Shown here in pieces: positions 42,431-54,809 of a stretch of 64,000 bases of DNA. The translations under genes were made by a program, and so were the position numbers. Source of the stretch: Gnetum montanum (lineage: Eukaryota > Streptophyta > Gnetopsida > Gnetales > Gnetaceae). The notes below the pieces were generated by a model, which had not been told where the DNA came from, did no database searches, and saw only the letters and a list, made by a program, of their open reading frames with translations. The DNA lies in NCBI GenBank assembly GCA_015680685.1, contig MNCI01004064.1:137180-201179 (forward strand), written 5' to 3'. Each line of letters opens with the position of its first letter. The stretch's first letter is position 1.

Positions 42431-43616
42431 AAATCATTAAAGGATCAATTGTCTATGCAATGAGATCACATCATCCATCCACTCATTTCTAATAATAAGA
42501 AGTTCTTATCATAGACATAATATTATTCTTTCCACAATAAAACTAAAATAAACCAATGATCATTATGTTTAGATGAAAAGGTGAAGAACCAAGTGGAAAT
42601 GAAAATGGTGTGATGTTAAGATTTATTATTTACTTTAGTTCTAACGAATAATGAAAGTGTGTTCTAAAATAAGTGTTGCCTTACCATGTTACTAGAAAGA
42701 CATGTTACCCATGTTTGAAGGTTGTCCTTTGGTAAGGTTGATATAGCAATAACATAATAAATATATATAATAAACATTTCTAGAAGTTCCACTAGAAAGA
42801 CATGTTACCTATGCCTAAAGACACTATCTAATGGCCAAGTCTCCTCTCAAATAAACTATGTAGTTATTAATTACTTTCTTATACTTTATTGTTGAGTAAT
42901 GATATTTCTTATAGTCATTATAGTGTTATGGTTGTCTATTTTTGGATTATACAATACGATGTCACTGGTAAGTGGTATGGACTTAGTTTGAATCTTGGAT
43001 GAAAAGGCTAATGATCATTTTAACCATGCATTATACATAGAATTTATTATGCTAATGATAAGACACCTCACATTCCATTTTTTATAATCCCTACTACTAC
43101 AATTCCATCACACTACCATATATAATTATAATTTTATGATTTTGTATAATGTGGTATTATTTTCTTATTAAAGTAATACTAAGATGTGCATTTTGGAAAA
43201 CATGTATGATTTACTTTTAACTTCTTAAGGGTCCATGAATACTTGTAGGTGTGGTTATACAAGGGTATTAAGGGCAAGAGCCTACTTCAGAGAGGATCCA
43301 CTTATATAACACTTGTGTATCATACTCGATGACCAATTCAACATTATATTGTACTTCTTGAATACGCAAGTAATCATCATTATTTCCCTATATAGTCATA
43401 CTCTTTCATAAGTTTAGCAATTTTGATCACACCATCTTCTAAAAGCTTACTTGACTTACCTTGCCTAAACTCCTGCTTTTACATGCTTTTGATGAAAAAT
43501 TCTTATATTCTAAGCATCATTTATGATCAAGAACCCCTTGGATCATCTTTACACCATCCAGACTATTCATTCCATTCATTTTTTCCATCATATTTCACAA
43601 AAATCTTGAAAATTTC

Positions 43617-43711
43617 GATGATGATATCATAGATACGATATAGAATCCCCTCCAATATTGCATCAGTGATGTCTCATATATAATATCAGCCTTATAAAAA
43701 TCTATATATAC
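43617..43711 (+). promoter_or_regulatory. Internal promoter-like block, copy 2
   Basis: GATATCATAGATACGATATAG-like repeats followed by CTATATATAC. Matches 27,541-27,632 of copy 1 and 50,216-50,260 of copy 3 in content and order. Confidence 0.4.
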
Positions 43712-44159
43712 ATGTGGAGTGTTGGGAAATTTTTTCATTTCCTGATTTCATGCCTAGGGAGTTCATGCTATTTTTTTGACTTCAAAACTTCAAAGCTCCA
43801 TATCTTCCTCACCGCATGTCTAATTTGTGCCATTGTTGAATTCTTTTGCTCACAGAGTGACCAACTTATCATGGGGGAGAATGTTGTGTGTCATTTTTGT
43901 GAAATGCACCAGCAAATTTTCTAATGCCTAGAAGAATAAAGTAAGGATAAGAACAATAAAAGATAATCACATTCTAATCTAACATAAGTCAATACACTTA
44001 ATGTTTCTTTCTAAATAATCATTTAAATATGTTTTAAATAATAAATCAAAGATTTTGATAGGTTTTTGAAGATAAATTTGTTCCTAATTGTCAAACATTA
44101 TTCAATTAAGGATTTTTCTTAAAAATGGTTTTGTCCAAGTATCAAATTTTTTTAAGTCT

Positions 44160-44195
44160 ACAATCTAAATTAAAATTAAAATTAAAATTAAAGAA
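44160..44195. repeat. (TTAAAA)n short repeat
   Basis: Four AAATTA/ATTAAA units within the putative intron of copy 2. Confidence 0.7.
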
Positions 44196-44295
44196 TAATT
44201 TTGGTTGAAACATAAAAATATAATGAAGGATTATGAATTGTTAAGAATTTTATTTTCAAATATTTGAGTAATCTTAAAATTATTTATGATTGTAG

Positions 44296-47030
44296 ATGTC
44301 ACCAAAGAGACCCAAAGCTAGAGGACCAACACAAACAAGGGAGAAAAGAGCAAGAGGTAGAGGTAGAGGATGAGGCATAGAACAAACTCCACTTACAACA
44401 TAAGAGGTACAATCTTATAGCATCCATCAACCCACACTTGTAACAGGACAATTTGTGTAGGGAAAAGCTGATATGCCACACTAGCTCAAGAACAAGGACA
44501 ACACCTAACACTCTCCAATTAGTGTCTTTAGGCTATTAAGGATAACTCTATCATGTCCATTATTATAGTAGAACTCAATTTCAGTCCATTCATGAAGTTT
44601 GCACTTGTGAAGGTTTGCCAACAACTTCAAGCCTCTCCCCTATAATCCACCATCTTAAATAATAATAAATGGCACTTGGGAGAAGTTGACCAATTCTGGC
44701 AAAATAAACAAGATGATGCCATGATAAAAGTTAAGGGAGTCACAGTTCCATACTCTATAGAAGCAATAGTAAAGACACTAAATATATCAAATGTCAATGC
44801 CAACATAGCTCAAATATCCACAAGGATCAATAGTAATGAAAGGAATTTATGGTTGTAGAGGGCATATGGAACCATCAAAAAAGAATATAGCAAATTATCT
44901 ACTACTAAGAAAATATACTTTAAGATTGAAATATACATCTTTCCAACAAAGAGGCTCAGTTGAATTTCCACTTATGCTATTGAAGGAAGAACTATTTTGA
45001 TGGGGAAATTCCAAGCCAACATTTCTGATCTACTATTTCTAGAGATACAAAGAAGGTTTTAGGAGAAGAAGATAGGGAAATCCACTTTGCTATTTCCTTA
45101 TCTTATTAGGAAGTTGTGTTGATAAGCCATATTTTGAGCTACACTAATCATGTCCTTTGCAAGGCCCAAAATGCATCATATGTTGAAATTTCCAAGCCAA
45201 TACCACCAAAGAAAGATCAAGTAGAGAAACCAATAGGCACTAAGGCTATAATAGAATTCACACTAGTAGCAAACATTCAAGTTGTAGAAATAGAACAAGC
45301 AAGACCTAGTAGATCAACTCTAGCTACAGAAAGAACAAGATAAAGTGCTCCACTGGCACAACAAGATTATAGACCCTTAATGAGCCATCTATAGTAGATA
45401 GTAGAGATAATAAGTTGGGATACCATGGGGATCTCAAGTATGTATAGAGTTAGAGATAATCCTAACAAATCTATCATATCCATAGAACCTACAAGTACCC
45501 AAGTCTCTTTGCAAGAAGAAGAGAATGATGATTGGGCACAATATATTTTAGGGGATTTTCATCATTCTAGGTGATGTTAGAAATGGGAGAAGGAGCCATA
45601 GTTTTGAGAATGCAATAAGAAGATACAGCAAGAGTAGTAGAAGTCCTAACCAATCATATTAAAGAATATTTTTAATGTTTCCATTATTCCATCCATAAAT
45701 ATTACTAGAGCTAAAGACATGAAAACCTTAATCAAACATCGATGCCCCCTGTAGAACATGAAGATGTATTAGAGAGACTACTGCAAATAGGATAAGTCAT
45801 GCAAAATCTTTTTGATATACCTAGTAATATCACTATAGTTTAGTCAAAACTAATATCAATGAAAGGTAAATTGATTATGGAAGAAATAAGAATGTAACAC
45901 ATAGAAATTAAAGTGTAGAGATTACAATAAGAGTTAGTTGCATAAAGAATAGAGAGATAAGATCCTACACAACACATTACACTAGACCATATAGCATTAT
46001 TCAAGAATAAATATATTGGTTAACTATTGATCAAACAAAAATAGTTGAAGATGAAAAAGGAGAAAGCAGTGTGAAATGCCTCAATAGCATAAGCTTAGAC
46101 ATATACACATACTAAGGTTATTATTGCACTAGAAGAGAAGAATAGAATAATTTCCATAGAGAATTTAAGGTTGATAGACATTGAGAAGTAAAAGAACATA
46201 CTAAAAGAGAGCAATCATTATCTTTGAGAGTAGTTTGTCAGAGTCAACGTTGATATTAGACAACTAATCCATTAAAATAGAACTCTATCAATGGAAGAAA
46301 TATGTGTCATTTGACAATAATCAGCTATTGAACTCAACATGTGTCAAAACGAGGCCAAGAAGACTGAGAGGCTCAAAGAGCACTTGAGGGATCAAGTGGG
46401 CATGTATAAGTAGATCAATGAGAAAGAAATTCAAATGGCTAAAGCCAAATCAGTTCCATTATATAAAAAACACCTTATTGGCAACCCATCTTTGATAGCC
46501 TTGCCCATGTTCATCAAGATGAAATAAAGAACAATATCATGTAGATTAAGGACCTAACAAAATACATGGGATTAGTAAATCTCTGATATGCTAATATATC
46601 CATGTTGACAATAGGTAGGTCAAGAATAGAATTAGAGAAAAAAGTGGCTATAGTATACTCTATGTACAAAAAAAAAATTGCAAATAGAAAAGATACACAA
46701 TAGAAGCTTCACATAACAAACTCATAAATACAAGTAGTCAAGTCTAGCTACCACGACCAAAGAAGTATAGTAGCAAATTCTATAAGGAGGATGATAAATT
46801 ATAAATATCTACAAAAGATGGCATGAGCTTTTGAGGTAGAAAGCTAAGATGTTTCTATAACTACCATATTCCTGGGAAGTTTCAACTCTTGCTAAAATCA
46901 CTGAATTTGCATGGATGATACATGATTCTCGAATAGAGGAAGAAATATTTGGATTTCTCCTAAATTGATATCAATTCTGGAAACTAAATGAAAAAGGGAA
47001 AATACTAATGGAGGAGCCACTGCCACCTAA
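44296..47030 (+). pseudogene. Second ORF, copy 2
   Basis: Starts with ATG at 44,296 (M-S-P-K-R-P-K-A-R-G-P), right after a TTATGATTGTAG acceptor-like sequence. An R/G-rich segment R-A-R-G-R-G-R-G follows, then I-K-V-K-G-V-T-V-P-Y-S-I-E-A-I-V-K-T-L (44,676-44,858 open frame), K-K-I-Y-F-K-I-E-I-Y, N-A-S-Y-V-E-I-S-K (45,116-45,343) and coiled-coil blocks with Q-N-E-A-K-K-T-E-R-L-K-E-H-L and Q-V-G-M-Y-K near 46,340-46,420. The end is I-H-D-S-R-I-E-E-E-I-F-G-F-L-L and E-E-P-L-P-P. Each block has a counterpart in copy 1, so the order is a shared protein architecture. About a dozen stops and frameshifts. Confidence 0.6.
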
Positions 47031-48099
47031 AACTTGAAAGATACTACATCAAGCTTTGTTTTATTTGGTTTTTGTCATGTATATCAATCATGCATTACAT
47101 GATAATTTTGTAACACCACTTGAACAAAGATGCAACATTCATAGTAGAGTAGCCATGTAAATATGGGTCATAATATCAAAGTTCATGTAACCCCACAAGT
47201 TTGTAAGGGACTCTATCCTCTTTTTTTAGAACTCAAGGATGAGTTTTTAGTCAATAATTTTGGTATGATTAAACATTTTATATTGAGTACTACTATATTG
47301 TAGGTGCAATATCATAGCTTTACATACATCATTATAGATATGATACAGTGGACCATGTTCATGCATATAAATATGAATCCACCATTGTGTTAAAAATAAG
47401 TTTTTCTGAACACTAAACAAAATTTTTGCAATTTGTTCTCCTTCTCAAAGTTAGAGTTAGCTAGAAATGCCTACAATGTGATGAATTACAGTTGTACCGA
47501 ATCTTTATTTGAGTGGATTATTCTTGGACACAATTTATGAATGGTAATAGAGATCAAGATTGTTCTTCATCATTGCAGCATATCACTTAGAATAGATTTA
47601 ATTTTCAACAATGTTTACTTTTACAAAGTCATTTATATTTGTTAAGTTAATTACTATTTCAATGCTTCTTACTAAGGTGGAATAAGTATGATTGGTTTCA
47701 AGCGTAAAGTGTAAATGTTTGGTAACCCAGTAGTAACCTTGTTTGATTTACTCAATATTAAAGTTACTTGATAGTCCTATTAACAATTACATTAGCTCAG
47801 GATGTGTACAAAAAACCAAGAATTAATACTTATCATCATAGAATAGAATAGCTTTGATTTTCATTTTACTTGGAATTAGAATTTACAATCTTTTTCATCA
47901 TGTTCAGACTTAGCATTCTTAAAGCCAAACAACATTAGTTTATCGTAAACCTTACTAAGAGTTAAATCATATGTTTTGCACCATGCTAACTCTTAGTGGG
48001 AAGATAATGATCACAAACTTACTCTCACCTCACTAGTATACTTATATTTTCCATCTACAAATTATGATTTGGTCATGCGTGAACACTTGTGACTTGTAT
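47031..48099. other. 3' flank of copy 2 and junction to inverted copy 3
   Basis: Contains GAACTCAAGGATGAGTTTTT (47,230-47,249), the counterpart of AACTTGAGGACAAGTTTTT inside the left LTR of the complete element, so copy 2 keeps its 3' end but no LTR follows. The rest is AT-rich with no recognisable coding. Confidence 0.5.
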
Positions 48100-49637
48100 G
48101 GTTGATTATTGGAAAACCCAACCACTCATCACATGACTTATCATATTTGTAGTATTCTATTCAAAAACATCCTCATGTTTAGTTGGGGACATGAATTCTT
48201 TTCTTAATATTTTAGTAAGGGTTTGAACATCTTTACCTCTAGAAATATTTTTTGGAGGCATAAAATAAATATTAAATAATTCTTTAATGTGTTTAGTGAT
48301 CATTTTTGCTACTCTTTCTACATCTTTATTTTTCATTAGCATCATAATGACTCCTCCTCTTATTTCTAATACTAGCTGAAAATATGTAATATTCCCTGAT
48401 ATTTGTTACATCGAATCATCTTCTTTAGCCTACAAAGATACTTGACCACTAACTTGTCTTGTGGATACAGAAGGTCTACTAAGATTGTCTTGTACTTAAT
48501 ACATACTTAACACTCCCTTGCTGCCCTAGCATATTTCTTTTGCTATCTGTGTAAGATGGCTCATGGAGGATTTGTAATTGGTGTGGTGTAATAGAAAAAC
48601 ATTCAGTCCTACTCATTTTGAAACTAAAGTTGTTCCACTGAGTCCTACTTATTTGATTCTTGTAGTTGGAATGTTGGTTGCTGGTGTGAATCTTACTACA
48701 ACCTTAATGTGTGTTGGTTTTTTTACTTGATCCTTCTTGGACAACATTAACTTGGAAATTTCAACATATGATGCATTTTGAGATTTACTTAAAACATCAT
48801 TTATTTTTTTCAAAATACCTGCTTATTTACCTAACTTTCTAATAAAGAAAGATAATGGAAGAGTAAGCCTCCCTACCATCTTCTCTTTAAAACTTCTTTG
48901 AATCTACAAAAATAATAGGTAAGCCATATTGGATAGAGCACTTTCTCTTGAAGCATACATGGATATTCTATCCAACCTTTTGCTAGAAAAGATGTGATAT
49001 ATTCCTGCCTTGAAATAAACCTTCTCAACTATGGACAATTTATAATATTTTTTTCTATTTTCCTATATGCTCTTTAAACCCATAAATTTTTTGCACCCAT
49101 ATCAAACCTTGTAAAAATTTGTGCAATATTAGCTCTAATGTTGGGTAGATTCAATGCTTTAGCAATGGTCTCAACTAAATACCACATAGTAAGTCCTTCA
49201 ATTTTTACAATGGCATCATCCTGCTAATTATGCTAGAACTAGTAGGTCTCTCCCAAATGTCATTCATTGTTGCTAGAGATGGTGGGCTAGAATGGCAATG
49301 CCTGTAATTATTCACATACTTTTGTAGGTGTGAACTCCATGAATGGGCCAAAATTAAGCTATACTATAATAGTGGACATGATAGATTTATCTTAAAAATT
49401 CTAGAGGCATTCATTTGAGAGTATGAGGCATTATTCTTGTTCTAGATCAAGTAGTTTTATAGCCTCTACTTACCCAATCTACTTAGTTGCTAGTGTTGGT
49501 TGTTGGATTGAATATGATTATGCTTCTTACTCGTTAGCAAGAGTTTGGTCTCCACCTCATCCTCTATCTCTCCCTCTACATCTTTTCTCTTTGACCTATG
49601 ATGATCCTCTAACTTTAGGTATTCTTTTTGAAGGCAT
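48100..49637 (-). pseudogene. Second ORF, copy 3 (C-terminal part missing)
   Basis: ATG at 49,637 (M-P-S-K-R-I-P-K-V-R-G) matches the start of copy 2. Then come I-I-V-x-L-N-F-G-P-F, D-D-A-I-V-K-I-E-G-L-T-M-W-Y-L-V-E-T-I-A-K-A-L-N-L, V-Y-F-K-A-G-I-Y-H-I-F-S-S-K-R-L-D-R, N-A-S-Y-V-E-I-S-K, and the open frame at 48,157-48,345 with M-L-M-K-N-K-D-V-E-R-V and H-I-K-E-L-F-N. Copy 1 has V-I-D-H-I-K-E-S-F-N-V at the matching site. The coiled-coil and C-terminus are absent. Stops are frequent. Confidence 0.55.
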
Positions 49638-50269
49638 TTGCAATCACAAGAAATTCTAGGATTACCCAAAATGTATTTAAAAAATATTTTTAATAATTTA
49701 TGACCTCTCATTAGATTTTGAGTTTTAATTAAAACTATAATACATAATCAATTCTATTTTTACTTTGGATTATAGTTTTTTGAAATTTGCAAAATTATAA
49801 AAATTCCTAATTTTAGGAAAAACCTTTTTTGAATTTTTTTTGGTAATTGGAAACATTTACAACATTAACAACCTATTGCTTATCCTTAATCTATTATTAA
49901 AAAATGCTAAAATGCTATTTGGAGAGAAACTTAGAGTTTGATGTCTTGAATTGAATTAGAATCTTATTGTTATGCATTACAACAACTAATTTGTACCCTT
50001 AATTAATAATCTATGTTTTAGAAAAATTTTGTAAATTCTACACAATATTTTCCTTTACGACTAAGATGCTTGCTTCGAGAATGAAAGGTTTCAAAAATGC
50101 ATCAAATTGAATGTTTGACGAGGAAGATAGAAAGCCTAGAAGGTGTTTTGGTAGAAAAATGGCAAGAACTCCCATTAGTTTTGAAGGTGAAAATGAAAAT
50201 TTTTCTAACAATCGTGCATATATATTGATTTTTATAAGGGTGATATTGTATATACAATAACAACACTAA
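49638..50269 (-). mobile_element. Leader and decayed primer-binding site of copy 3
   Basis: In the minus sense: LTR end (CTCATCA at 50,276-50,270), then TTAGTGTTGTTATTG (50,269-50,255). That string matches the primer-binding site TTGGCACCGTTGCCG of the complete element at every position apart from transitions. Next come a CAATAT/GATATTG block and CAATATATATGC (50,226-50,215). No gag is present between the primer site and this promoter-like block, unlike copy 1. Confidence 0.5.
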
Positions 50270-50359
50270 TGATGAGCAACAAAAGATTCCAACACTTAAC
50301 CATATAAGTCACAAGTGTACACATTTGACTAGATCATAATCTATGGATGGGACAATGTA
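50270..50359 (-). mobile_element. Fragment of a TGATGAG-family LTR
   Basis: First 90 bp (plus strand) resemble the other LTRs (TGATGAG, then AACACTTAACCATATAAGT, TGTACAC, ATGGATGGGACAA). Cut at 50,359 by the next element. Confidence 0.6.
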
Positions 50360-51441
50360 TGTATAGCAACAAAAAACTTTGGCACTAGAAATCGAATGAA
50401 TCTACATGTGATAGTTTTAACCTTAGAATCCACAAGCCTTGAAAGGACTTGAAGCACCTTAGATAGTCGTTTCAATCAACTAATGACTTGGAAATCTATT
50501 ACTAAATGAAAATACAAGCTGAAACAAGTGTAATAAAAATAGACAAAAGAATGATCCAATGTTGGATCTAAGAGAACTAAAAGAAAGTAGTAAATGATGT
50601 GGCTTAAATGAGACTACAAAATTTATATTAAAATGTTGCAAATTACTGTAAACAAATAGGTTCATAAAATACAGATCAATGGGCTTTCAAAAGTCAGTGA
50701 ATACAAATGCTTTAGAGATCTCTCTGAGACTATCATTAAGATCTAGCACAAGTAGATATGATGTGTTCTATAACTAAATATGCACCAGTCCATCTGGAAT
50801 GATCTACTCCAAAATAAATCCTATGATAGGTTCTCTCTACTCTCAGTGATCAATGTTGGGAAAGGCTGCAAAAGATTGTGAAATTTTGCAACAATGTCTA
50901 TATTAACTTGCTAAAAACTAGTTTTAGAATGATCTATGATGTGCATAAAGAAGGTCCAGAAATGGTATTGAATTTGGCTTAAATAGGCTTTGATTTGCTA
51001 TTCTCGTGTCAGTTATGATCTTGCAAGCTTTCTAGACTATTACATAGTGTTTTTGGCCATTTTTATGACCCAAAGCTGCAACATATTAGTCAGTGGTGTT
51101 TTAAATTTTTTATGCCACATTTAATAGCATTTTTAACTTTTAAGCCCAATACATGGGCATAATGAAACTCATAGCATATTTGGCAGTGTAGACCATGAAT
51201 TTCATTTTACATTTCTTAAAAAGGTCCAAAATGTTTGCCAAACCAAGGCCACAAGGTAGCATTTTTAATCAGAAAACAAGGCAATTATTCTTACTCTTGA
51301 ATCCAATCAAAATTACATAGCAAAAACTTGGTTACCAAGCTTTCTTATTCGTAGCATGAATTTTCCTTGAGGTATTTCATCGGTGTTTTTTTGTTGATGT
51401 TTTAAGGATTGACCTGAAAGGTATCAACAAAAAATGCAACA
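50360..51441 (-). repeat. 3' LTR of the large element
   Basis: Starts TGTATAGCAAC, ends TGCAACA (approximate). Aligns over its first 800 bp with 63,201-64,000. Confidence 0.65.
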
Positions 51442-52954
51442 AACCATCATAGATTCATCACTAATGCTCCCTCTCCACATTTGATTTTATGGTTGTCAAA
51501 TCATGCCAAGGAGTGGGCACGATGATGAAATAAAGCCAAATGGAAAGACAAGAATTTGAGATGACATAATGGCTACATTGGCTATTTAAATGATTACATG
51601 GGCTAACAAAGAATTTCAAATGTATTGACATCATGATCATAGCATAGTGATGTGCTCAATGGTTATTAAGGTCTTCATGCTTCGTGCTTGAACTGCTAGC
51701 TACTAATAATGTTTAGAGGAACCAACACTTTATTCTTAGGATTTTTTGGCCACTTGGCTTTGTTTCTTTCTTTCTTTCTTTTTTTATTTTGAGCTATTGA
51801 TTTTCTTAACTTTAAGCTACATTGGCCTCTTGACTTTCTTGGCATTTCTTCCTTTTTTTTGTTTAATAAAAGTAAAACCATTGTTTCGGTTCCAATGCCA
51901 AGGCCAGATATTTGTTTTCTCATTGAATGAAGATTCTTTACAATTCAAAAAACTTGATTGATTAAGCATGTTATAGAAGATGTCACATGACCATGTTACA
52001 TGAACATCAAACATAGGTTTCCATTGTTAACAAGGTAAGAAGGGCTAAAGTTTAGTTACTAGGTTATGGCTTAGAAAGGGTAATAGAAATGATGTAAGAC
52101 TAACACTGTTGGCAAGGTCAAACAAGCTAGTTAAATATCATGTGTTGATATCATGTGATAACTCACCATTATGATGAGTCACACCTTTGTGATGACTCTA
52201 GGCTTATCCTGCAAACACAACTTCAAGAGAAAAAGAAAACAAGCCTAAGAATACATGCAATTACAATCAGTTACATGAGATAATAAGTAAACATTGGCCA
52301 CTATGACACATAATTGGTATAGCTTATGAATGTTAAATTCTTTCTTTGTAGATTTATACAAAATTTGTATTGTTTCAAGATGCTAAAGGGATAGGAGGTC
52401 ATGCAAGATCACTTATTATAAACTATAAGATCCATTAATTTCACATTCTTGTTTAAGTCTGTAAACAAAGGAAAATAATACTAAAAGGAAAAATGTTAAT
52501 GTTAGACATAGTAAGGACCATGTGAAGGCTTTAATGTTTCCTTCTAGGGGATTGGTGATGTCTTTAAGAAAATTGAAATCTAAGTGAGGAACTTCGTCTT
52601 TGGTGTTTTCTCCTTGTCATTGTGGGTTGTAATGGAGGTTTCAACCATGGAATCTTCTATGATGTTCCTGGCCTCAAGGTCAAGAGAAGTTGGATCATTC
52701 CAAGGAATTAAGGCTATGTGGGCAAAAGGCTTTTAGGCTCAAGGTTTAAGCATTTGAGGTTCATTGGTTAGTCAACATCACCCATAGGATCTACTTAGGC
52801 TCAAAGGCAAGTCAAACTACTCTCACACCTTCTTAGCCCAATCTTGCATGTCAACATGAGCATATTAAGCAGCATCTGCATGATATTTTGTCAAATAAAG
52901 TTAAAATAATGCAAAACAATATGATAATGAAGCACAATAAAGAAAGAGGGGATC

Positions 52955-53130
52955 AAAATAAAATAAAATATAGTAAAAACAGGTAAGATAAGGTTGTAAA
53001 AAGGTAAATTAAGGCTAAAACAAAGTAAACTAAGGTAGAACAAGGTGAATTAAGGTTAAAAAAGGGTAGAATAAGGCTCAAATGATGTCAAAATAACATA
53101 AATTAAGATCAAACAAGGTTAAACAATGTG
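52955..53130. repeat. Degenerate ~22-bp repeats, AAGGTAAATTAAGG type
   Basis: At least six imperfect units (AAGGTAAATTAAGGC, AAAGTAAACTAAGG, AAGGTGAATTAAGG and similar). Confidence 0.6.
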
Positions 53131-53257
53131 AAAAATTTCAAAAAAGGTAGAAATAATGCAACACAAGATAAAATAATGTAATAAATAATAATAATTTATT
53201 ATTTGGGTCATTATATCATCAAAATAAACTAAAGTTCAATGAAAACAGGCTATAAAT

Positions 53258-53271
53258 AAATAAATAAATAG
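53258..53271. repeat. (AAAT)n microsatellite
   Basis: Four AAAT units. Confidence 0.8.
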
Positions 53272-53727
53272 GTTTTTAGGTCACATGAGTTGCAAAAGGA
53301 TAAATATTCCCATTCCTAGTGTGTATGAGCTAGTGTCATAGTGTATGGGAATCTTGGTTCATATTAACAATGTGTTTAACCTATTAACAGCTTATGAGCA
53401 CCCTAGCCTAGCTTGGTAGTGTGGTTGACCTAGCATGACAACTTATGGGTATGATGGGTTGGCTTGATAGCTTGTCTAGTTCTTCTAGGTAACATATGAC
53501 TTGTGTGGATTATGTTATCAACTTGTGAATGTTAAAAGGCTAGTACAACATACAAGTCAATATTGGCTAAGTGGATAGCTCATTTAAGCTTGTATGAGAG
53601 CGTATGAGCTATGTTGACTGGGTTAACCACTTGTGAATGTCAAAAAAATTGTCTAACAAGCTAGTGCAATGTTTTTAACACATAGCGGTTATTTCAAGGC
53701 TCTATAGGGTCACTGGGCAATGTTTGG

Positions 53728-54809
53728 TGTTGACCTTTTGATATGTCAAAACCTTAAGGAAAATGGATAATGTAGAATGTTTGTGTGTGATTGTCATTTT
53801 GCAAGGCCATGAACTTCACATGGAGATCTAAGATTTCAAGAAACAAGATCTATGGTGAGATGTCAAAATGAAGACAACGTGGACTAGATAAGACCAAGGA
53901 TGGAAATAAAGCCTACAAATCAAGTGAAGATTCTATGAAGATTGTTGAGAAGTCCAAGGATCATAAAAATGCTTCATCTCTCAAAGTGCTTTTGAGAGTA
54001 GATTTCTGGTAGAAACAATTAACATCTAACTCACATAGTAGACATCTACAAGAAGACGTCTCATAGTAGACATCTACTTCTCTAGGTAGATATCTCTCCT
54101 ACATTGAGGGCTCTCTTAGATAGATGTCTAGCCTTAGTAGTAGGTGTCTATACTAGTCATTTAGTAGTCATTGCATGAATTCCAAGGAATTTTTAAAAAC
54201 TCTAAGGCTATAAGATAATGCAAAAATCTTGGGAATTGTGTAAGCGCTATTCATAGAAAGATTTATCATTGGCTCTCTAAGAAAATTAGTCTTTGTTGCT
54301 CATTATATTATCAATTGTGTGAGTTGATTGTGTTGAGCTTCAAGTTCAAGGATTTGTAAATTTAGTTACATTCATTCCTTGTATATATTCTTTCTTTCTT
54401 GTAGCCCTGCAATATTGATGTGCTTCTTATGAGAAAAAATCCTTGTTGTGCTTGTTGGGATCCTACGAGATTGGGTGGTTTTAAGACATCAAAACACTTT
54501 TTTGTAGAGCTCAATTTTATAAAGGTTGTGGAATCCTCTAAACCACATTTGAGCTTGTCAGGACCTTACAAGGTTGAGTGCTTTTACAATGATGAAACAC
54601 TCCAGAGTGGAGCTTAAAGCTTGTATAGGGTGTGGTGTCCTTTAAACCACATTTTTGAAGAAGCAAAGTCCAGAGGTACGCATGGATTCTATGCTCCAAG
54701 TGTGGATGTAGCCAAGTTGACAAACCACATAAAATTGGTGTGTTCTTATGGCTGAAGCTATTTTAAATTGGGGAACTTATTCAATCCCCTTCTAAGTTCT
54801 TGATCCTCA
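53728..54809 (+). mobile_element. Copia-type solo LTR, plus orientation (1,082 bp)
   Basis: Starts TGTTGACC, ends GATCCTCA. Flanks TTTGG (53,723-53,727) and TGTGG (54,810-54,814) agree at 4 of 5 positions, a decayed TSD. It is homologous to the LTR following the copia RNase H at 1,097 and, in reverse orientation, to 57,986-59,040. No internal sequence. Confidence 0.8.

Larger units (their letters stand above)
42431..44295 (+). mobile_element. Leader of the second-ORF element, copy 2
   Basis: In plus orientation this stretch aligns block by block with the minus-strand leader of copy 1 (28,900 down to 27,047): CACTAGAAAGAC, ATGGTTGTCTAT, GGTATGGACTT, GAGGATCCACTT, the CGATAT-like repeats (about 43,617-43,690) with TATATATAC (43,702-43,711), TGGGGGAGAA (43,875), the putative donor at 43,941 and acceptor at 44,295. 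No gag lies upstream; solo LTR B occupies that side in the opposite orientation. Confidence 0.6.
51442..53727. other. Internal region of the large element, no coding recognised
   Basis: AT-rich with (TTTC)n at 51,764-51,781 and degenerate AAGGTNAANTAAGG repeats at 52,955-53,130. Short frames at 51,696-52,014 overlap on both strands and have no known domain. Confidence 0.5.

Noticed and set aside
49423-49659. Plus-strand 78-codon frame
   Set aside because: Antisense to the N-terminal part of copy 3 of the second ORF.
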